A stretch of DNA of 64,000 nt from the NCBI GenBank assembly GCA_036960485.1, contig JBALXS010000012.1, positions 5,288-69,287 of the forward strand. Direction: 5' to 3'. Position numbers and translations under genes: made by a program. The notes below the pieces were generated by a model. That model had not been told where the DNA came from. It was given only the letters and a program-made list of their open reading frames with translations, and made no database searches. Shown one piece after another: positions 27,722 to 36,584 of the stretch (its first letter is position 1; the number at the start of each line of letters is the position of its first letter). This DNA is from Rs1 sp036960485. Its GTDB lineage: Bacteria; Pseudomonadota; Gammaproteobacteria; Pseudomonadales; Balneatricaceae.

Positions 27722-28143
27722 TTTCACAGCAAGCCTTTCACCATATCTAAGTATATGAGGCAAGATTCATGGCAGGAAAGGAATCATTTACGGCGAAATG
27801 AAAAATAACTAACTAATCCAACATCCACAAAAAACGCCATAAATAGTCATTCAACAAAGCAATTAACAAGCTGCTCACTTGCGGCAACAGATATTTACTA
27901 TTTCTTGATGAAATTTTTTCTGCCAGCTTTTATTTTAAAACAACTTTATTAATCTAGTGGCAAAGTACCTGCTGACAGTTCTTTACAAAAAATGTACTCA
28001 CTCGTTCGTTGCCAGTCGTCAATACAAGTTGTTCAGTCTAAAACGGCTAAAGAATTTCAATCGCTGTGAGTCAATAATTATGCTGGTACCAAGTAGTAAA
28101 AACGCTGCACTTAATTAATAGGTGCAGCATTTAAATTAGCACA
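27722..28143. other. Intergenic region between convergent genes
   Basis: 422 bases between the DsbA-like gene (+) and the BCCT gene (-). The only element I can support is the terminator hairpin at 28104-28128. The rest is AT-rich with no gene. Confidence 0.5.
28096..28128 (-). terminator. Rho-independent terminator of the BCCT transporter gene
   Basis: GCTGCAC (28104-28110) pairs with GTGCAGC (28122-28128). On the minus strand the stem is followed by GTTTTTAC, a T-run. It lies 16 bases after the transporter stop codon. Confidence 0.7.
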
Positions 28144-29739
28144 TTACATTTTACTGTATTCTTTTCTAAGCCCCATATACAAGCTGACACACATTGCCAA
28201 TAACACAATAGTGAATGGCAAACCTGTAGACACTGACATTGCCTGCAAGGCGCCGAGCGCCTCAGAGCCGCCGACAATCAATAACACTATGGCTAACACC
28301 CCTTCAAAAGAGCACCAAAATACTTTCTGCACGATAGGGGCATTCTCTTTACCCCCCGCGGTGAGAGAGTCGACAACCAGTGATCCTGAATCAGAAGAGG
28401 TGATAAAAAATACTAATACCAATATTACGCCAACTAAGGAGAGCAAGCTGGCCATTGGGAAAGATTCGACCATCACAAACAGTTTTAGTTCTTGGGCAGC
28501 GGTGGCCACTGGTGCCCCAGCATCTGCTATCACTTGGCTGATTGCAGTGCCGCCAAATGCACCCATCCATACAATGCCGAGCAAAGTAGGCACAATAACG
28601 ACACAAAGTACGAATTCTCTTACAGTACGCCCTTTAGATACACGAGCGATGAACATGCCAACAAAAGGTGACCATGAAATCCACCAAGCCCAGTAGAAAG
28701 ACGTCCATCCCTGAGAAAAATTAGCATCTTCACGGCCAAAAGGTGTTGATAGTGGAATTATCTCTTTCACGTATGCTGCTGCACCGCCGAAGATAGCATC
28801 AAAGATATCTGCAGTAGGTCCCATCACAATAATAAATATCAGCAGTAACATGGCTAAACCCATGTTTAGCTCAGATAGAATTTTAACTCCACCATTTAGG
28901 CCTCTAACCACTGAGACAGTAGCAATGGCTGTAATTACACTGATCAGCAATACAACCGCCAGTGAATCAGTTCCCCAACCAAATAGATAATTAAATCCAG
29001 AGAGCGCTTGTTTAGTGCCTAATCCCAGAGAAGTGGTTAAGCCAAACAAAGTGGCAAAAACAGCCAATATGTCGATGACATGTCCCCAAAAACCCCACAC
29101 CCTGTCACCTAATAACGGATAAAAAGCCGAACGCAAAGTCAAAGGCAACTTATAGTTGTAGGCAAAAAACGCCAATGCAAGCCCAACTATCGCGTAGATA
29201 GACCAAGGATGTAAGCCCCAGTGAAAGATAGTGGCTGCCATCGCCAAATCACGTGCGCCTTCTGTATCGCCTAATGCAGCACCTAGTGGCGCCCAATCTG
29301 TACGAACACCCGCAGCGTCGACCGCAATACCACCCAATGAAGAGTTAAAATGCGAAATAGGCTCACTAACACCAAAGAACATTAGGCCGATACCCATTCC
29401 TGCAGCAAACAGCATTGAAAACCAACCTATGTAGCCAAACTCTGGCCGCGCATTTGCTCCTCCTAAACGTATTTTCCCCAACGGAGAAACGACCAAAAAA
29501 AGACTAAATATTACAAACACATTGCCTGACAATAAAAAAAACCAATCGAAGTTACTTGTTATTTGAGGCCGCAGCCAACCGAAGAAGGCCGCCGCCTCAG
29601 TTTGAAACAGTAAAGTAACTAATACAAAAGCCGTGACACTCAATCCTGATATTAAAAACACAGGATTGTGAATATCCAGCCCAAAGGGCTGTATATTATC
29701 CCGTCCTATTACATAATTTTTATTAGACCCATCATTCAT
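28144..29739 (-). CDS. BCCT-family betaine/carnitine/choline/DMSP transporter
   Basis: A 531-residue secondary transporter with about 12 transmembrane helices. The BCCT signature is present: FHWGLHPWSIYAIVGLALAF with its aromatic residues, preceded by MFFGVSEPISHF and followed near the C-terminal third by TSSDSGSLVVDSL. BCCT proteins import quaternary ammonium or sulfonium solutes (glycine betaine, choline, carnitine, DMSP) with sodium or protons. No long regulatory C-terminal tail is present, so osmotic gating of the BetP type is not suggested. A DMSP-lyase-like gene lies in the same window, and betaine can feed into glycine, so DMSP or betaine are reasonable substrates, but neither is shown. 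The ATG has AGGA upstream. A terminator follows. Confidence 0.9.
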   Translation of the reverse strand: MNDGSNKNYVIGRDNIQPFGLDIHNPVFLISGLSVTAFVLVTLLFQTEAAAFFGWLRPQITSNFDWFFLLSGNVFVIFSLFLVVSPLGKIRLGGANARPEFGYIGWFSMLFAAGMGIGLMFFGVSEPISHFNSSLGGIAVDAAGVRTDWAPLGAALGDTEGARDLAMAATIFHWGLHPWSIYAIVGLALAFFAYNYKLPLTLRSAFYPLLGDRVWGFWGHVIDILAVFATLFGLTTSLGLGTKQALSGFNYLFGWGTDSLAVVLLISVITAIATVSVVRGLNGGVKILSELNMGLAMLLLIFIIVMGPTADIFDAIFGGAAAYVKEIIPLSTPFGREDANFSQGWTSFYWAWWISWSPFVGMFIARVSKGRTVREFVLCVVIVPTLLGIVWMGAFGGTAISQVIADAGAPVATAAQELKLFVMVESFPMASLLSLVGVILVLVFFITSSDSGSLVVDSLTAGGKENAPIVQKVFWCSFEGVLAIVLLIVGGSEALGALQAMSVSTGLPFTIVLLAMCVSLYMGLRKEYSKM

Positions 29740-30861
29740 TCGAAACTTTCTTCCTATTGTTTATGGGCAAATAACATGCCCTTATGATCATCAATCACTA
29801 AAATTTCACTACAGGCAATACTGGAGTATTCCAAATAGAGAATGCCTTAATCATTTATAGCCCAAAATAGTTTAACTTATATCTTTAACTTGTTGAGGCC
29901 AATTACGACCAAAGCCAGCGTGCCCAAACTTATTGCATAATAAACAACCCGTTCACCAGCACAAATAATCCTCTGTTTGTTAAAAAAATAAGAATCATTT
30001 AAAACACGCTTCGTTGTTAAATTTTATAACTCGGTAATATTACACATAACAGGCATCAAGTATTACTGCTCTAATATAACGGCCCATGTTACATAGTTTA
30101 CTGCTCTTTGTTGTTGCTGTTCGTCGAGTAGTGTAAATGCGCTGTCTAATTAACATCGCAGGTGTTCAATTATTGAGGAAGAGCATTCAACACAGTGCTG
30201 ATTAATCGACTCCAAAATAGAAAGGTAGCTCAGGTTCAAAACTAGCCACAATACTTGCCAAGCTTAGATAAATCCACTGAGTAACACATAATACCGAAAC
30301 CATATTGGCATATATGCCGTTTTCAGCGGTTTCTAACATCAAACTCTGAAAGCCTTAAGTAGGTATTAACAAAACAGGGTTTATCTATTATTACTCAAGT
30401 ACCTTTAGTTCTTTAAATGATCGCTGAAATGGGTATTTTCTGGCCCTGCAATGACCCACAAAAGGCGTGCTAAAGGAGACGGTGGGTGTGGTGGATAGTT
30501 ACTGCAAACAAGCCAACAAAATCATCAATACAAGCAGCTTTTAATCTATCAGTTGGGGAATTGTTTAACCTTGCTTATAAAAATTACTGATTATTGTTTA
30601 TTGATTGCATCAAAACGATTGGCACAGCCTGCTCCCAACATAATGGATAACGCTAAAATCACAACTATAAAAAGTGATTGCCATACTTATAACATCAGCA
30701 GTTTTGCAATCTGATTCGCTTACCTGCTTAAAAGTTTCAAGCTTTAAATCATAAGAGCTACACTTTTCCTGCGCTTGGCACCCTCTATTTTAGTCGCCAG
30801 ATTCACAGTACTACTTTCGATCACCGACACTTTATCTGATTTTTATTAACTGCCTAAAACT
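29740..30861. other. Long intergenic region upstream of BCCT gene
   Basis: More than 1.1 kb without an intact gene. The end near 29740 should contain the transporter promoter. The middle (about 30060-30550) has higher GC patches that may be decayed coding sequence, but I could not match them to a family. A short minus-strand frame at about 30591-30662 encodes a lipobox-like LGAGC without a proper start codon. No RNA gene or repeat was recognised. Confidence 0.45.
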
Positions 30862-30894
30862 AAAAAAGGGCTTACTCGTTAAAGTATGCCCTTT
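30862..30894 (-). terminator. Rho-independent terminator of the cold-shock gene
   Basis: On the minus strand AAAGGGC and GCCCTTT form a 7-bp stem with a T-rich tail (TTTTTTAG). It lies about 65 bases beyond the cold-shock stop codon. Confidence 0.75.
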
Positions 30895-30900
30895 AGTTTT

Positions 30901-30949
30901 CTACTAAATAACTAGTAGATTTTTTAGCTCAGATATAATCTGAGCTAAA
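30901..30949. other. Two stem-loops in the 3' UTR of the cold-shock gene
   Basis: TTTAGCTCAGAT (30923-30934) and ATCTGAGCTAAA (30938-30949) form a perfect 12-bp stem with a 3-base loop, starting 8 bases after the stop codon. Next to it CTACT (30901-30905) faces AGTAG (30914-30918). No T-run follows on the minus strand, so these are likely 3'-UTR stability structures ahead of the terminator. Confidence 0.6.
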
Positions 30950-30957
30950 GTAGCTTA

Positions 30958-31167
30958 TTAGATAGCTACGATGTTCTCAGCTTGTGGGCCTTTCTGGCCT
31001 TGACCTAGAACGAACTCAACACGCTGGCCTTCAGCCAAAGTTTTGAAGCCATCACCAGCAATTGCTGAGAAATGTGCGAAAACGTCTGGACCAGACTCTT
31101 GCTCTATGAAACCGAAGCCTTTAGTTTCGTTGAACCATTTTACTGTACCAGTAGTTGTATTAGACAT
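30958..31167 (-). CDS. CspA-family cold-shock protein
   Basis: A 69-residue single cold-shock domain that binds single-stranded RNA and DNA and acts as an RNA chaperone. Both RNA-binding motifs are present: KGFGFI (RNP1) and VFAHFSAI (RNP2). Length and sequence are normal for the family. AGGA lies seven bases before the ATG. A consensus sigma-70 promoter lies about 150 bases upstream, giving the long leader typical of cold-regulated csp genes. It stands alone between long spacers and has its own terminator. Confidence 0.96.
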   Translation of the reverse strand: MSNTTTGTVKWFNETKGFGFIEQESGPDVFAHFSAIAGDGFKTLAEGQRVEFVLGQGQKGPQAENIVAI

Positions 31168-31315
31168 GATATTATCCTGTGTTTTATAAAAAAATTAAGT
31201 TTGCCTATAAGAAGGCATATAAATGATGTATCTGACTGAAATGTTGTAACATTTGGAAACTACAGGACGTGAACTTACGTAATGGAGACTTCAAACAAGA
31301 GACTTTCTTTCTAGC
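31168..31315 (-). promoter_or_regulatory. Long 5' leader of the cold-shock gene
   Basis: If transcription starts just after the -10 box at 31323-31328, the mRNA has a leader of about 148 bases. cspA-type mRNAs use such leaders as thermosensitive structures and for cold stability. Short complementary pieces are present (for example AATGTTGTAACATT near 31237). I did not fold the RNA. Confidence 0.55.
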
Positions 31316-31322
31316 TGCGGGC

Positions 31323-31351
31323 ACTATATAGAACATAATCAGTGCAGTCAA
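31323..31351 (-). promoter_or_regulatory. Sigma-70 promoter of the cold-shock gene
   Basis: On the minus strand TTGACT (31346-31351) and TATAGT (31323-31328) are separated by exactly 17 bases, near consensus, and read toward the cold-shock gene. Confidence 0.75.
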
Positions 31352-31536
31352 TTTTTTTGTGTTTTTTTTAATCAATAATATTTTTCTAGTTAAAAACACT
31401 TTATAGGGTATTTTAAAATACTCCATATTATTATCAGCGCTTGCCTAAATTCAACACAAAAAAGCCCGTATCACTGGTCTTTTATAGCAACTATTAATAA
31501 AAACCTGATAGAAGCCATAAACCCCAAACCGTGATT

Positions 31537-31940
31537 TTAGCTTGCAGCTATATCTGCAAACTCTAAGATAACTTTTTCTGCCTCCACTCGGCACTTCCCC
31601 AAGGCATTAACACAGACCGGATCGAGCTGCTCTTCTACGACCATCCGCTCAAGCTCTAATATTGCGCCTTTTACGCTCCAAGATTTTTATAAGGCCTAGT
31701 GCTGGTCAATGCATCAAAAATATCAGCAACGGTAACTATCCTCGCCTCAATTGGTATTTATTCACCTATGAGCTTATTTGGGTAACCTGAACCATCCAGA
31801 AACTCATGATGATAAGCGACGATGTTCTGCATGATTTTAGAATCGGATAAATGTGCTATTCCAAAGCCATCAAGTACCTTGTTGAGGATAGCAACACCTT
31901 TAGCAACATGTGAGTGCATCCACTTATTAAACGCGTTTCT
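31537..31940 (-). pseudogene. Decayed HD-GYP c-di-GMP phosphodiesterase gene
   Basis: Reading leftward from the LuxR stop, one frame gives HVAKGVAILNKVL and then the HD-GYP signature AYHHEFLDGSGYPNKL. An in-frame TAA (31758-31760) interrupts it, the frame resumes as IPIEARIVTVADIFDALTS, and after RPYKN the reading shifts by one frame near 31680 into GAILELERMV and a natural stop at 31537. The HD-containing N-terminal half is missing. HD-GYP proteins hydrolyse c-di-GMP; this one cannot be made. It joins the LuxR gene directly, so it may once have been co-transcribed or brought next to it by a deletion. Confidence 0.85.
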
Positions 31941-33056
31941 TCACATTTCCTGTAAATAAAGCTGATGCCGAGTAACAATTTCAGATCTATCCAGCACACC
32001 AAGTTTCTTTTTCACATTGCTCCAATGAAAATGACTGGTACTTTTGGATAAGCTAAAACTATTAGAGAAATCAACAACACGTCCACCTTGAGCGATAAAC
32101 TCGACTAATTGACGTTCCCTTTTAGTCAAACCTGGGGTATCCCAGATACAAGCTAGAGTAATACTCGAACGTTTGATCGTTAGCAGCCTAGCGGCTTTAT
32201 CTACACCCACTTGATCTTCAGCTTTCTCAACTAAAGTTAAAGTAAGCGTGAAATCTCCTGATTGAATATCTATCGGTTCCTGAAACTGAGTACTAGATGC
32301 ATCTTTAATCAAACGGAACATGTTTTCGTATTGCTTTTTAAGCTTCTTGTTTGGGATAACAATTGCTTCGTGCTCACAGCTAATAACAGTGTCTTGTGCT
32401 TTAAATAACTGCTGCGCTTTTTTATTCGCAAGAATCACTTTCTCATCAGCAGATAATAACACACAAGCATCAGGTTGCTGATCGAGAAAATAGCCCAACC
32501 GTTCGGGTTCAAGTTGCGCTGCACGAACCTTCTGCCCAAGTGCCCATGCTTCTTGCATAGTACTTTGTAGCATTGTGGTATAGCGCAGTATTTTTCGTTT
32601 AATAGCAGGGTTTTGGCCATCGTAATAAAGGTTCATTGCCACCCAGTTTGGATAGGATGCACCAATATCTAATACCACTGTATCATTAACGTCTTGAGGC
32701 TCTAACCACTCCCAAAAGTGACTGGTCACTATATGCTTATACTTAACGTATTTACTTAGGGCGATAGGGCTGTTCGGGTGATAGAGTTTCTCGATTTCAG
32801 TCCAAGGATCATGCGCTATATAGTGTTCAATATAGCCGCCAATTTCCTCATTCGAAAAACCATATAATAACGGGCTACTCAGATCGCTTTCAACATCTGT
32901 AGGGATTACTAATTCGGCGGTTGTTCTATCGCGTAGTGTAATTATGCCTTTCTTAGCACCCGTTAGTTTACAGAACAATAACAAAACCTCTTGCCACAGT
33001 TCTATATCTTCTATTGTTTTATAGATTGCTTGTTGCAAGTTGACTAAATCTTTCAT
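31941..33056 (-). CDS. LuxR-type HTH transcriptional regulator with PAS-like domain
   Basis: A 371-residue cytoplasmic regulator. The C-terminal 65 residues are a LuxR/GerE helix-turn-helix (LTKRERQLVEFIAQGG, then SFSLSKSTSHFHWSNVKKKLGV). Before it is a PAS-like stretch (PDACVLLSADEKVILANKKAQQLF). The N-terminal 170 residues are a helical and mixed domain common in this regulator family, without receiver or autoinducer motifs. No receiver Asp is present, so it is not a classical response regulator. The ligand and targets are unknown. Its stop codon adjoins the HD-GYP pseudogene, and 0.8 kb of non-coding DNA lies upstream. Confidence 0.87.
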   Translation of the reverse strand: MKDLVNLQQAIYKTIEDIELWQEVLLLFCKLTGAKKGIITLRDRTTAELVIPTDVESDLSSPLLYGFSNEEIGGYIEHYIAHDPWTEIEKLYHPNSPIALSKYVKYKHIVTSHFWEWLEPQDVNDTVVLDIGASYPNWVAMNLYYDGQNPAIKRKILRYTTMLQSTMQEAWALGQKVRAAQLEPERLGYFLDQQPDACVLLSADEKVILANKKAQQLFKAQDTVISCEHEAIVIPNKKLKKQYENMFRLIKDASSTQFQEPIDIQSGDFTLTLTLVEKAEDQVGVDKAARLLTIKRSSITLACIWDTPGLTKRERQLVEFIAQGGRVVDFSNSFSLSKSTSHFHWSNVKKKLGVLDRSEIVTRHQLYLQEM

Positions 33057-33888
33057 AAACCTTCTTTATAGCTCTTTGTGAGAAAGACTAATCATTAACC
33101 TCCCTCACCTTATTTACTTATTCTGCACTATTCTCAGTCCATTCCTGTGTGCAACTCAAAGCCACTCTACTGACAACATTAGACGTTCATATCTAAAATA
33201 TCTCACTGACCCTTTTTGTTCTAACGCTGTTTATGGTGCCATTCACTATCAACAATTTCAGATCAGCCATCTCAATTCTAAATGTAAAAGAAACCGTTAT
33301 CGCTCGTTATAAACATATCATAACAGCATTGAGTTGTAGCGCCATTGAGCCAGTGCTTTATCTTGCATAAAAAGGCCGACATACCAATATTACAAACGAT
33401 TTTTTACCCTTGTGTATAGATCGACTCAATAATTCAGTGATCGATAGAGCAACCTACTGATTATTAAAATTAGGCCTATGTGTTGCTTCATAGCAGTAAT
33501 TATCTTTTCTAGAATCAAAAGTTAAAAAACGCTCCTTTATATTAGCTGTTTCTGAATAAATGGCTTTTTTACAAAAAGTGGCCATTTTTAAGGGTTTTTT
33601 AGAAAAATAAACCCGAAAACCTGCAACTAGTACCAGTAGGAATAAGTCTTAGTTTCTGTTTCAATAGCATTAATAATTTGAATGTGAAATATCTATAAAT
33701 AACGTTACTAATTAGTAACTATTTAATATTATTTTAACGTTTATTTAATCGGACAAACTTACAGCTCTAATACGATTAAACAACTGTAAGCAGTAACGTA
33801 AGGCTAAGCTTATAAGTAACTAGCTTATCTACTTATCTGGCCTCGTAAACACTTGAATAAGCTTTGATAAATTAGGAATTATATCCCT
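33057..33888. other. Long intergenic control region
   Basis: 832 AT-rich bases between divergent genes. A perfect 16-bp palindrome, GTTACTAATTAGTAAC, lies at 33704-33719, about 170 bases before the small + strand gene. No gene remnant was recognised. Promoters for both flanking genes should be here. Confidence 0.45.
33704..33719. promoter_or_regulatory. 16-bp perfect palindrome
   Basis: GTTACTAATTAGTAAC is a perfect palindrome in the divergent spacer of the LuxR-type gene. It could be an operator for that regulator, but only its symmetry and place support this. Confidence 0.3.
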
Positions 33889-34188
33889 ATGCACCAACGT
33901 AACGGGCTAAATAGTCATTCCACAAGCACCAGACATTGTGACTTACTACAGCCACAATACTGCATTGAATCTATTGATGCTTACCAATTAGCGATAGAGA
34001 AAGAATTGCTACTCAATTTTTTAGCAACATGGAAAGATAGAAACCTTACTGAACAACAAGCTGTTGAGCAATTAAACACATTAATGGCAAAAGCGACTCC
34101 TGCGCCAAACGCTCAAGCTGCACATCAAATGCAAATGGAACTACTTGCCTACGCTAGTAGTAGTAGTGCTGAAAATAATTATCTATAA
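33889..34188 (+). CDS. Small hypothetical protein
   Basis: A 99-residue product I do not recognise. It is hydrophilic, without signal peptide or membrane helix. The middle (about residues 38-80) is likely helical (ELLLNFLATWKDRNLTEQQ), and the C-terminal part is low-complexity with an Ala/Gln-rich stretch and a serine run. AGGA lies 11 bases before the ATG, a little far. It is flanked by long spacers and could be a small regulatory or accessory protein. Coding potential is moderate. Confidence 0.5.
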   Translation: MHQRNGLNSHSTSTRHCDLLQPQYCIESIDAYQLAIEKELLLNFLATWKDRNLTEQQAVEQLNTLMAKATPAPNAQAAHQMQMELLAYASSSSAENNYL

Positions 34189-34649
34189 CAAGTAGCTTTC
34201 CCATAATCAAACGCTGAATTCTTCAGGCAATACCAGTCATTCTCTAACCAACTATAATTTTTCCAATCGTTTAAGTTACCTAGCAAATACTACGGGGAAG
34301 CTACTTATTAAATACCACATTAAGCGCTGTCATAGATGGAAAAGAGCGCTTTGATTCTGTTTCTTTTGGCACTTAAAATAAATCAGTAAAATTCATTTGA
34401 CTTCAAACAACACAAAAATACAGGATCAGATCTCTTCTTGTGACTTTAGGGGTAAAACAAAAGATCTGGCCACTTTATTGTTAATTCTTCTACCTCATTA
34501 TCAATTACTCATCTATTTTTAGAGCCAACATTTCAAATATTAACGCCTTTAAAATGTCTGGATCTAATTATAAAAACGAAATGGCTCATCAAGCAAAGAC
34601 AACTTATCGCTTAATATATAATTTCTATTATAAATAACTCGGGTTCATT
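34189..34649. other. Intergenic region with one copy of a 37-bp repeat
   Basis: Contains the left copy of the repeat (34376-34412). Shortly after, CAGATCTCTT (near 34427) faces AAGATCTGG (near 34460), an imperfect inverted repeat. Such structures are often left by small transposable repeats. No gene is seen. Confidence 0.45.
34376..34412 (+). repeat. 37-bp direct repeat, left copy
   Basis: Matches 36932-36968 at 35 of 37 positions (starting AAATAAATCAGTAAAATTC). The two copies bracket the GAF-LuxR and cytochrome P460 genes plus an unidentified segment. Confidence 0.8.
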
Positions 34650-35606
34650 ATGTCTGGTGTAAAGAAGCCTAAAGTGCCAGATAACATCCTGCGAAAGTGG
34701 CAAGATATTGTCGATTTACTAGCACAGCTAAGCGAGACGCCGGCAGTGTTGATTACTCAGGTTAGATCTGATGAAATCAGCCTACTCACGCACAGCAATA
34801 ATGACAGCAATCCTTTTAAGCCGAAAGGGTTTAATAAAAGTTGTAGCGAATTATATTGTGATTCAGTCGTTAAGCTACAAAAGCCACTTCTTGTTGAAGA
34901 TGCCAGACAAACCAAGCGCTGGCAAAACTCGCCTCAGAAAGAGCAAGGTATGACTTTTTATCTTGGTTATCCACTAACTTGGCCGGATGCAGAACCCTTC
35001 GGTACGATATGTGTGATGGATCTGCATAGCAACAACCGTACGCTGCAACATCAGGATATAATCGAAGGGTTTGGACAGTTAATCAATAACGATTTAATGC
35101 TGCTTATGCAGCTCGATAATCGTGATAAAAACCAACAGGCAATGCAGCAACAGTTAACAAGTTTAATCTCTTTATTAGATTCTAAGAGTACTGATTTGAA
35201 TGAGACGCATACGGCATTACGGGTCTTATTACGCCAACAAGAAAATGAGCGAAAACAAACGCAAACAGAAACTTACCAAGAATTAACAAGCTTGATTGAG
35301 CCTTATTTAAATAATTTAGAAGCAGATTCATTGAGTGATAAACAACAGCACACAATTACGGCTTTACGTCAGTTACTACAATTCAGCCAACGATCTACGC
35401 CGCTAAGCGGTATCCTGTTTAGTGCAAATGAACAAAGAGTCATTCAATATATTCAAGCAAATAAATCCAGTAAAGAAATTGCTGACGCTATGTGTATTGC
35501 TAAAAAAACGGTTGATTTTCATCGTCAAAATATTCGTAAAAAACTCAATTTAAACAAAGCATCTGTTAATTTAAATAGCTTCCTAAAATCTCAATTAATT
35601 TTTTAA
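34650..35606 (+). CDS. GAF-domain LuxR-type HTH regulator
   Basis: A 318-residue cytoplasmic regulator. An N-terminal GAF domain (about residues 10-150; SDEISLLTHSN, then LGYPLTWPDAEPFGTICVMD) is followed by a helical linker of about 100 residues. A C-terminal LuxR/GerE helix-turn-helix ends the protein (FSANEQRVIQYIQANKSSKEIADAMCIAKKTVDFHRQNIRKKL). GAF domains bind small ligands, sometimes haem or NO-related iron. The next gene downstream on the same strand encodes cytochrome P460, 192 bases away, so this may be its regulator; that is inference. No receiver domain is present. Confidence 0.87.
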   Translation: MSGVKKPKVPDNILRKWQDIVDLLAQLSETPAVLITQVRSDEISLLTHSNNDSNPFKPKGFNKSCSELYCDSVVKLQKPLLVEDARQTKRWQNSPQKEQGMTFYLGYPLTWPDAEPFGTICVMDLHSNNRTLQHQDIIEGFGQLINNDLMLLMQLDNRDKNQQAMQQQLTSLISLLDSKSTDLNETHTALRVLLRQQENERKQTQTETYQELTSLIEPYLNNLEADSLSDKQQHTITALRQLLQFSQRSTPLSGILFSANEQRVIQYIQANKSSKEIADAMCIAKKTVDFHRQNIRKKLNLNKASVNLNSFLKSQLIF

Positions 35607-35798
35607 ACACCTAGCTTCAATCCCTCCTTATGCAAGGTATTAATGACACAAATAGCTGTCAATGCCGTTTGGATTCTAGCTCATTAGTATTCCCCCAGTA
35701 CTTTACTGGTATTTATCCTTGGTTGATTAAGATCTATGCTTTATTTCCCCATGACAGCTGTTATGAGAGGTTCGATTAACCTGTTCGGAATAAAAACA

Positions 35799-36422
35799 AT
35801 GATAAAAAACAAACTGACAACGACGCTAGCCAAAGCGAGCTTACTACTCATTACTATCAGTTCATCTGTACCCACTATTTACGCTGAAGAAATAGCATCC
35901 CCTGCGCAATTTAATGCACAAGAGCGTTTAATTCTTCCTTTAGATTATCGCGAATGGATCCAAGTTGGCGCTAATGTATCACCTCACGAGTTAAATAATG
36001 GTAAATCGCCCTTTAATGAAATGCGTACTATTTATATGGATCGTGGCGCATTTAGCGAATGGAAAAAAACAGGTAAATTTCGCCAAGGAACATTTTTACT
36101 TAAAGAAGTAATGAGCGTGACTCATTATACGGGCTTAACCGGAGCAGGTTATGGTGCAGGTGATATTGCAGCAGTGGCCGGCATGCTTAAAGATGCGAAA
36201 CGCTTTCCAAACGAGCCGGGTAACTGGGGATTCTTCCGCTATCCTAAACTTGAAGGAAGTAAGTATTTTCAGGCGACGAGTGAACAGTTCCCAACAGGAA
36301 AATGCTCTGGATGTCATGTCGCTGGTGCACAAGATGATATGATTTTTACCCAACATTACCCTGTATTAACTGACTCCAAAGGTACCGGTATTACAGCAGT
36401 ACCTGTTCAGGCAGCTCAATAG
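35799..36422 (+). CDS. Cytochrome P460 family haem protein
   Basis: A 207-residue exported c-type haem protein. The start at 35799 is chosen over an ATG 63 bases upstream because GGA lies nine bases before it and the product then begins with a clean signal peptide (MIKNKLTTTLAKASLLLITISS, cleaved near YA-EE). The haem motif is CSGCH (169-173). The body matches P460: LDYREWIQVGANVSP, FRQGTFLLKEV and NWGFFRYPK. Cytochrome P460 oxidises hydroxylamine and reacts with NO in ammonia oxidisers and other bacteria, using a Lys cross-linked haem. The role here may be detoxification of reactive nitrogen in the periplasm. A terminator follows. Confidence 0.88.
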   Translation: MIKNKLTTTLAKASLLLITISSSVPTIYAEEIASPAQFNAQERLILPLDYREWIQVGANVSPHELNNGKSPFNEMRTIYMDRGAFSEWKKTGKFRQGTFLLKEVMSVTHYTGLTGAGYGAGDIAAVAGMLKDAKRFPNEPGNWGFFRYPKLEGSKYFQATSEQFPTGKCSGCHVAGAQDDMIFTQHYPVLTDSKGTGITAVPVQAAQ

Positions 36423-36480
36423 CTAATATAAATCTTATCATCGACAAAAGTCATGCTGCGAAACACCGCGCAGCTTATCT

Positions 36481-36519
36481 AAATTACTGCTTATTTTGTT
36501 AATATCTAAGCAGTAATTT
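36481..36519 (+). other. 13-bp perfect stem-loop after the P460 gene
   Basis: AAATTACTGCTTA (36481-36493) pairs with TAAGCAGTAATTT (36507-36519) across 13 bases. It has no T-run of its own and precedes the terminator at 36542, so it is probably part of the P460 3' UTR. Confidence 0.55.
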
Positions 36520-36541
36520 AATAGCTCTATGTATTTAGAGC

Positions 36542-36563
36542 AAAAGAGGCTGTCTCTTTTTAT
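36542..36563 (+). terminator. Rho-independent terminator of the P460 gene
   Basis: AAAAGAG and CTCTTTT form a 7-bp stem around GCTGT, with the T-run continuing into TATT. Confidence 0.65.
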
Positions 36564-36584
36564 TACTGAATACATCCAGTGAAT

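Noticed and set aside
30591..30662. Minus-strand frame with lipobox-like LGAGC, like a tiny entericidin-type lipoprotein
   Set aside because: Only a GTG start without Shine-Dalgarno is available, the product would be 23 residues, and an ATG lies in another frame. Probably chance or decayed.
33057..33888. CRISPR array or tandem repeat in the long spacers
   Set aside because: No regularly spaced repeat was seen here or in any other spacer of the window.
34189..34649. REP-associated (RAYT) transposase remnant near the inverted CAGATCT repeat
   Set aside because: No transposase frame with a tyrosine HUH motif could be read; only the repeats are reported.
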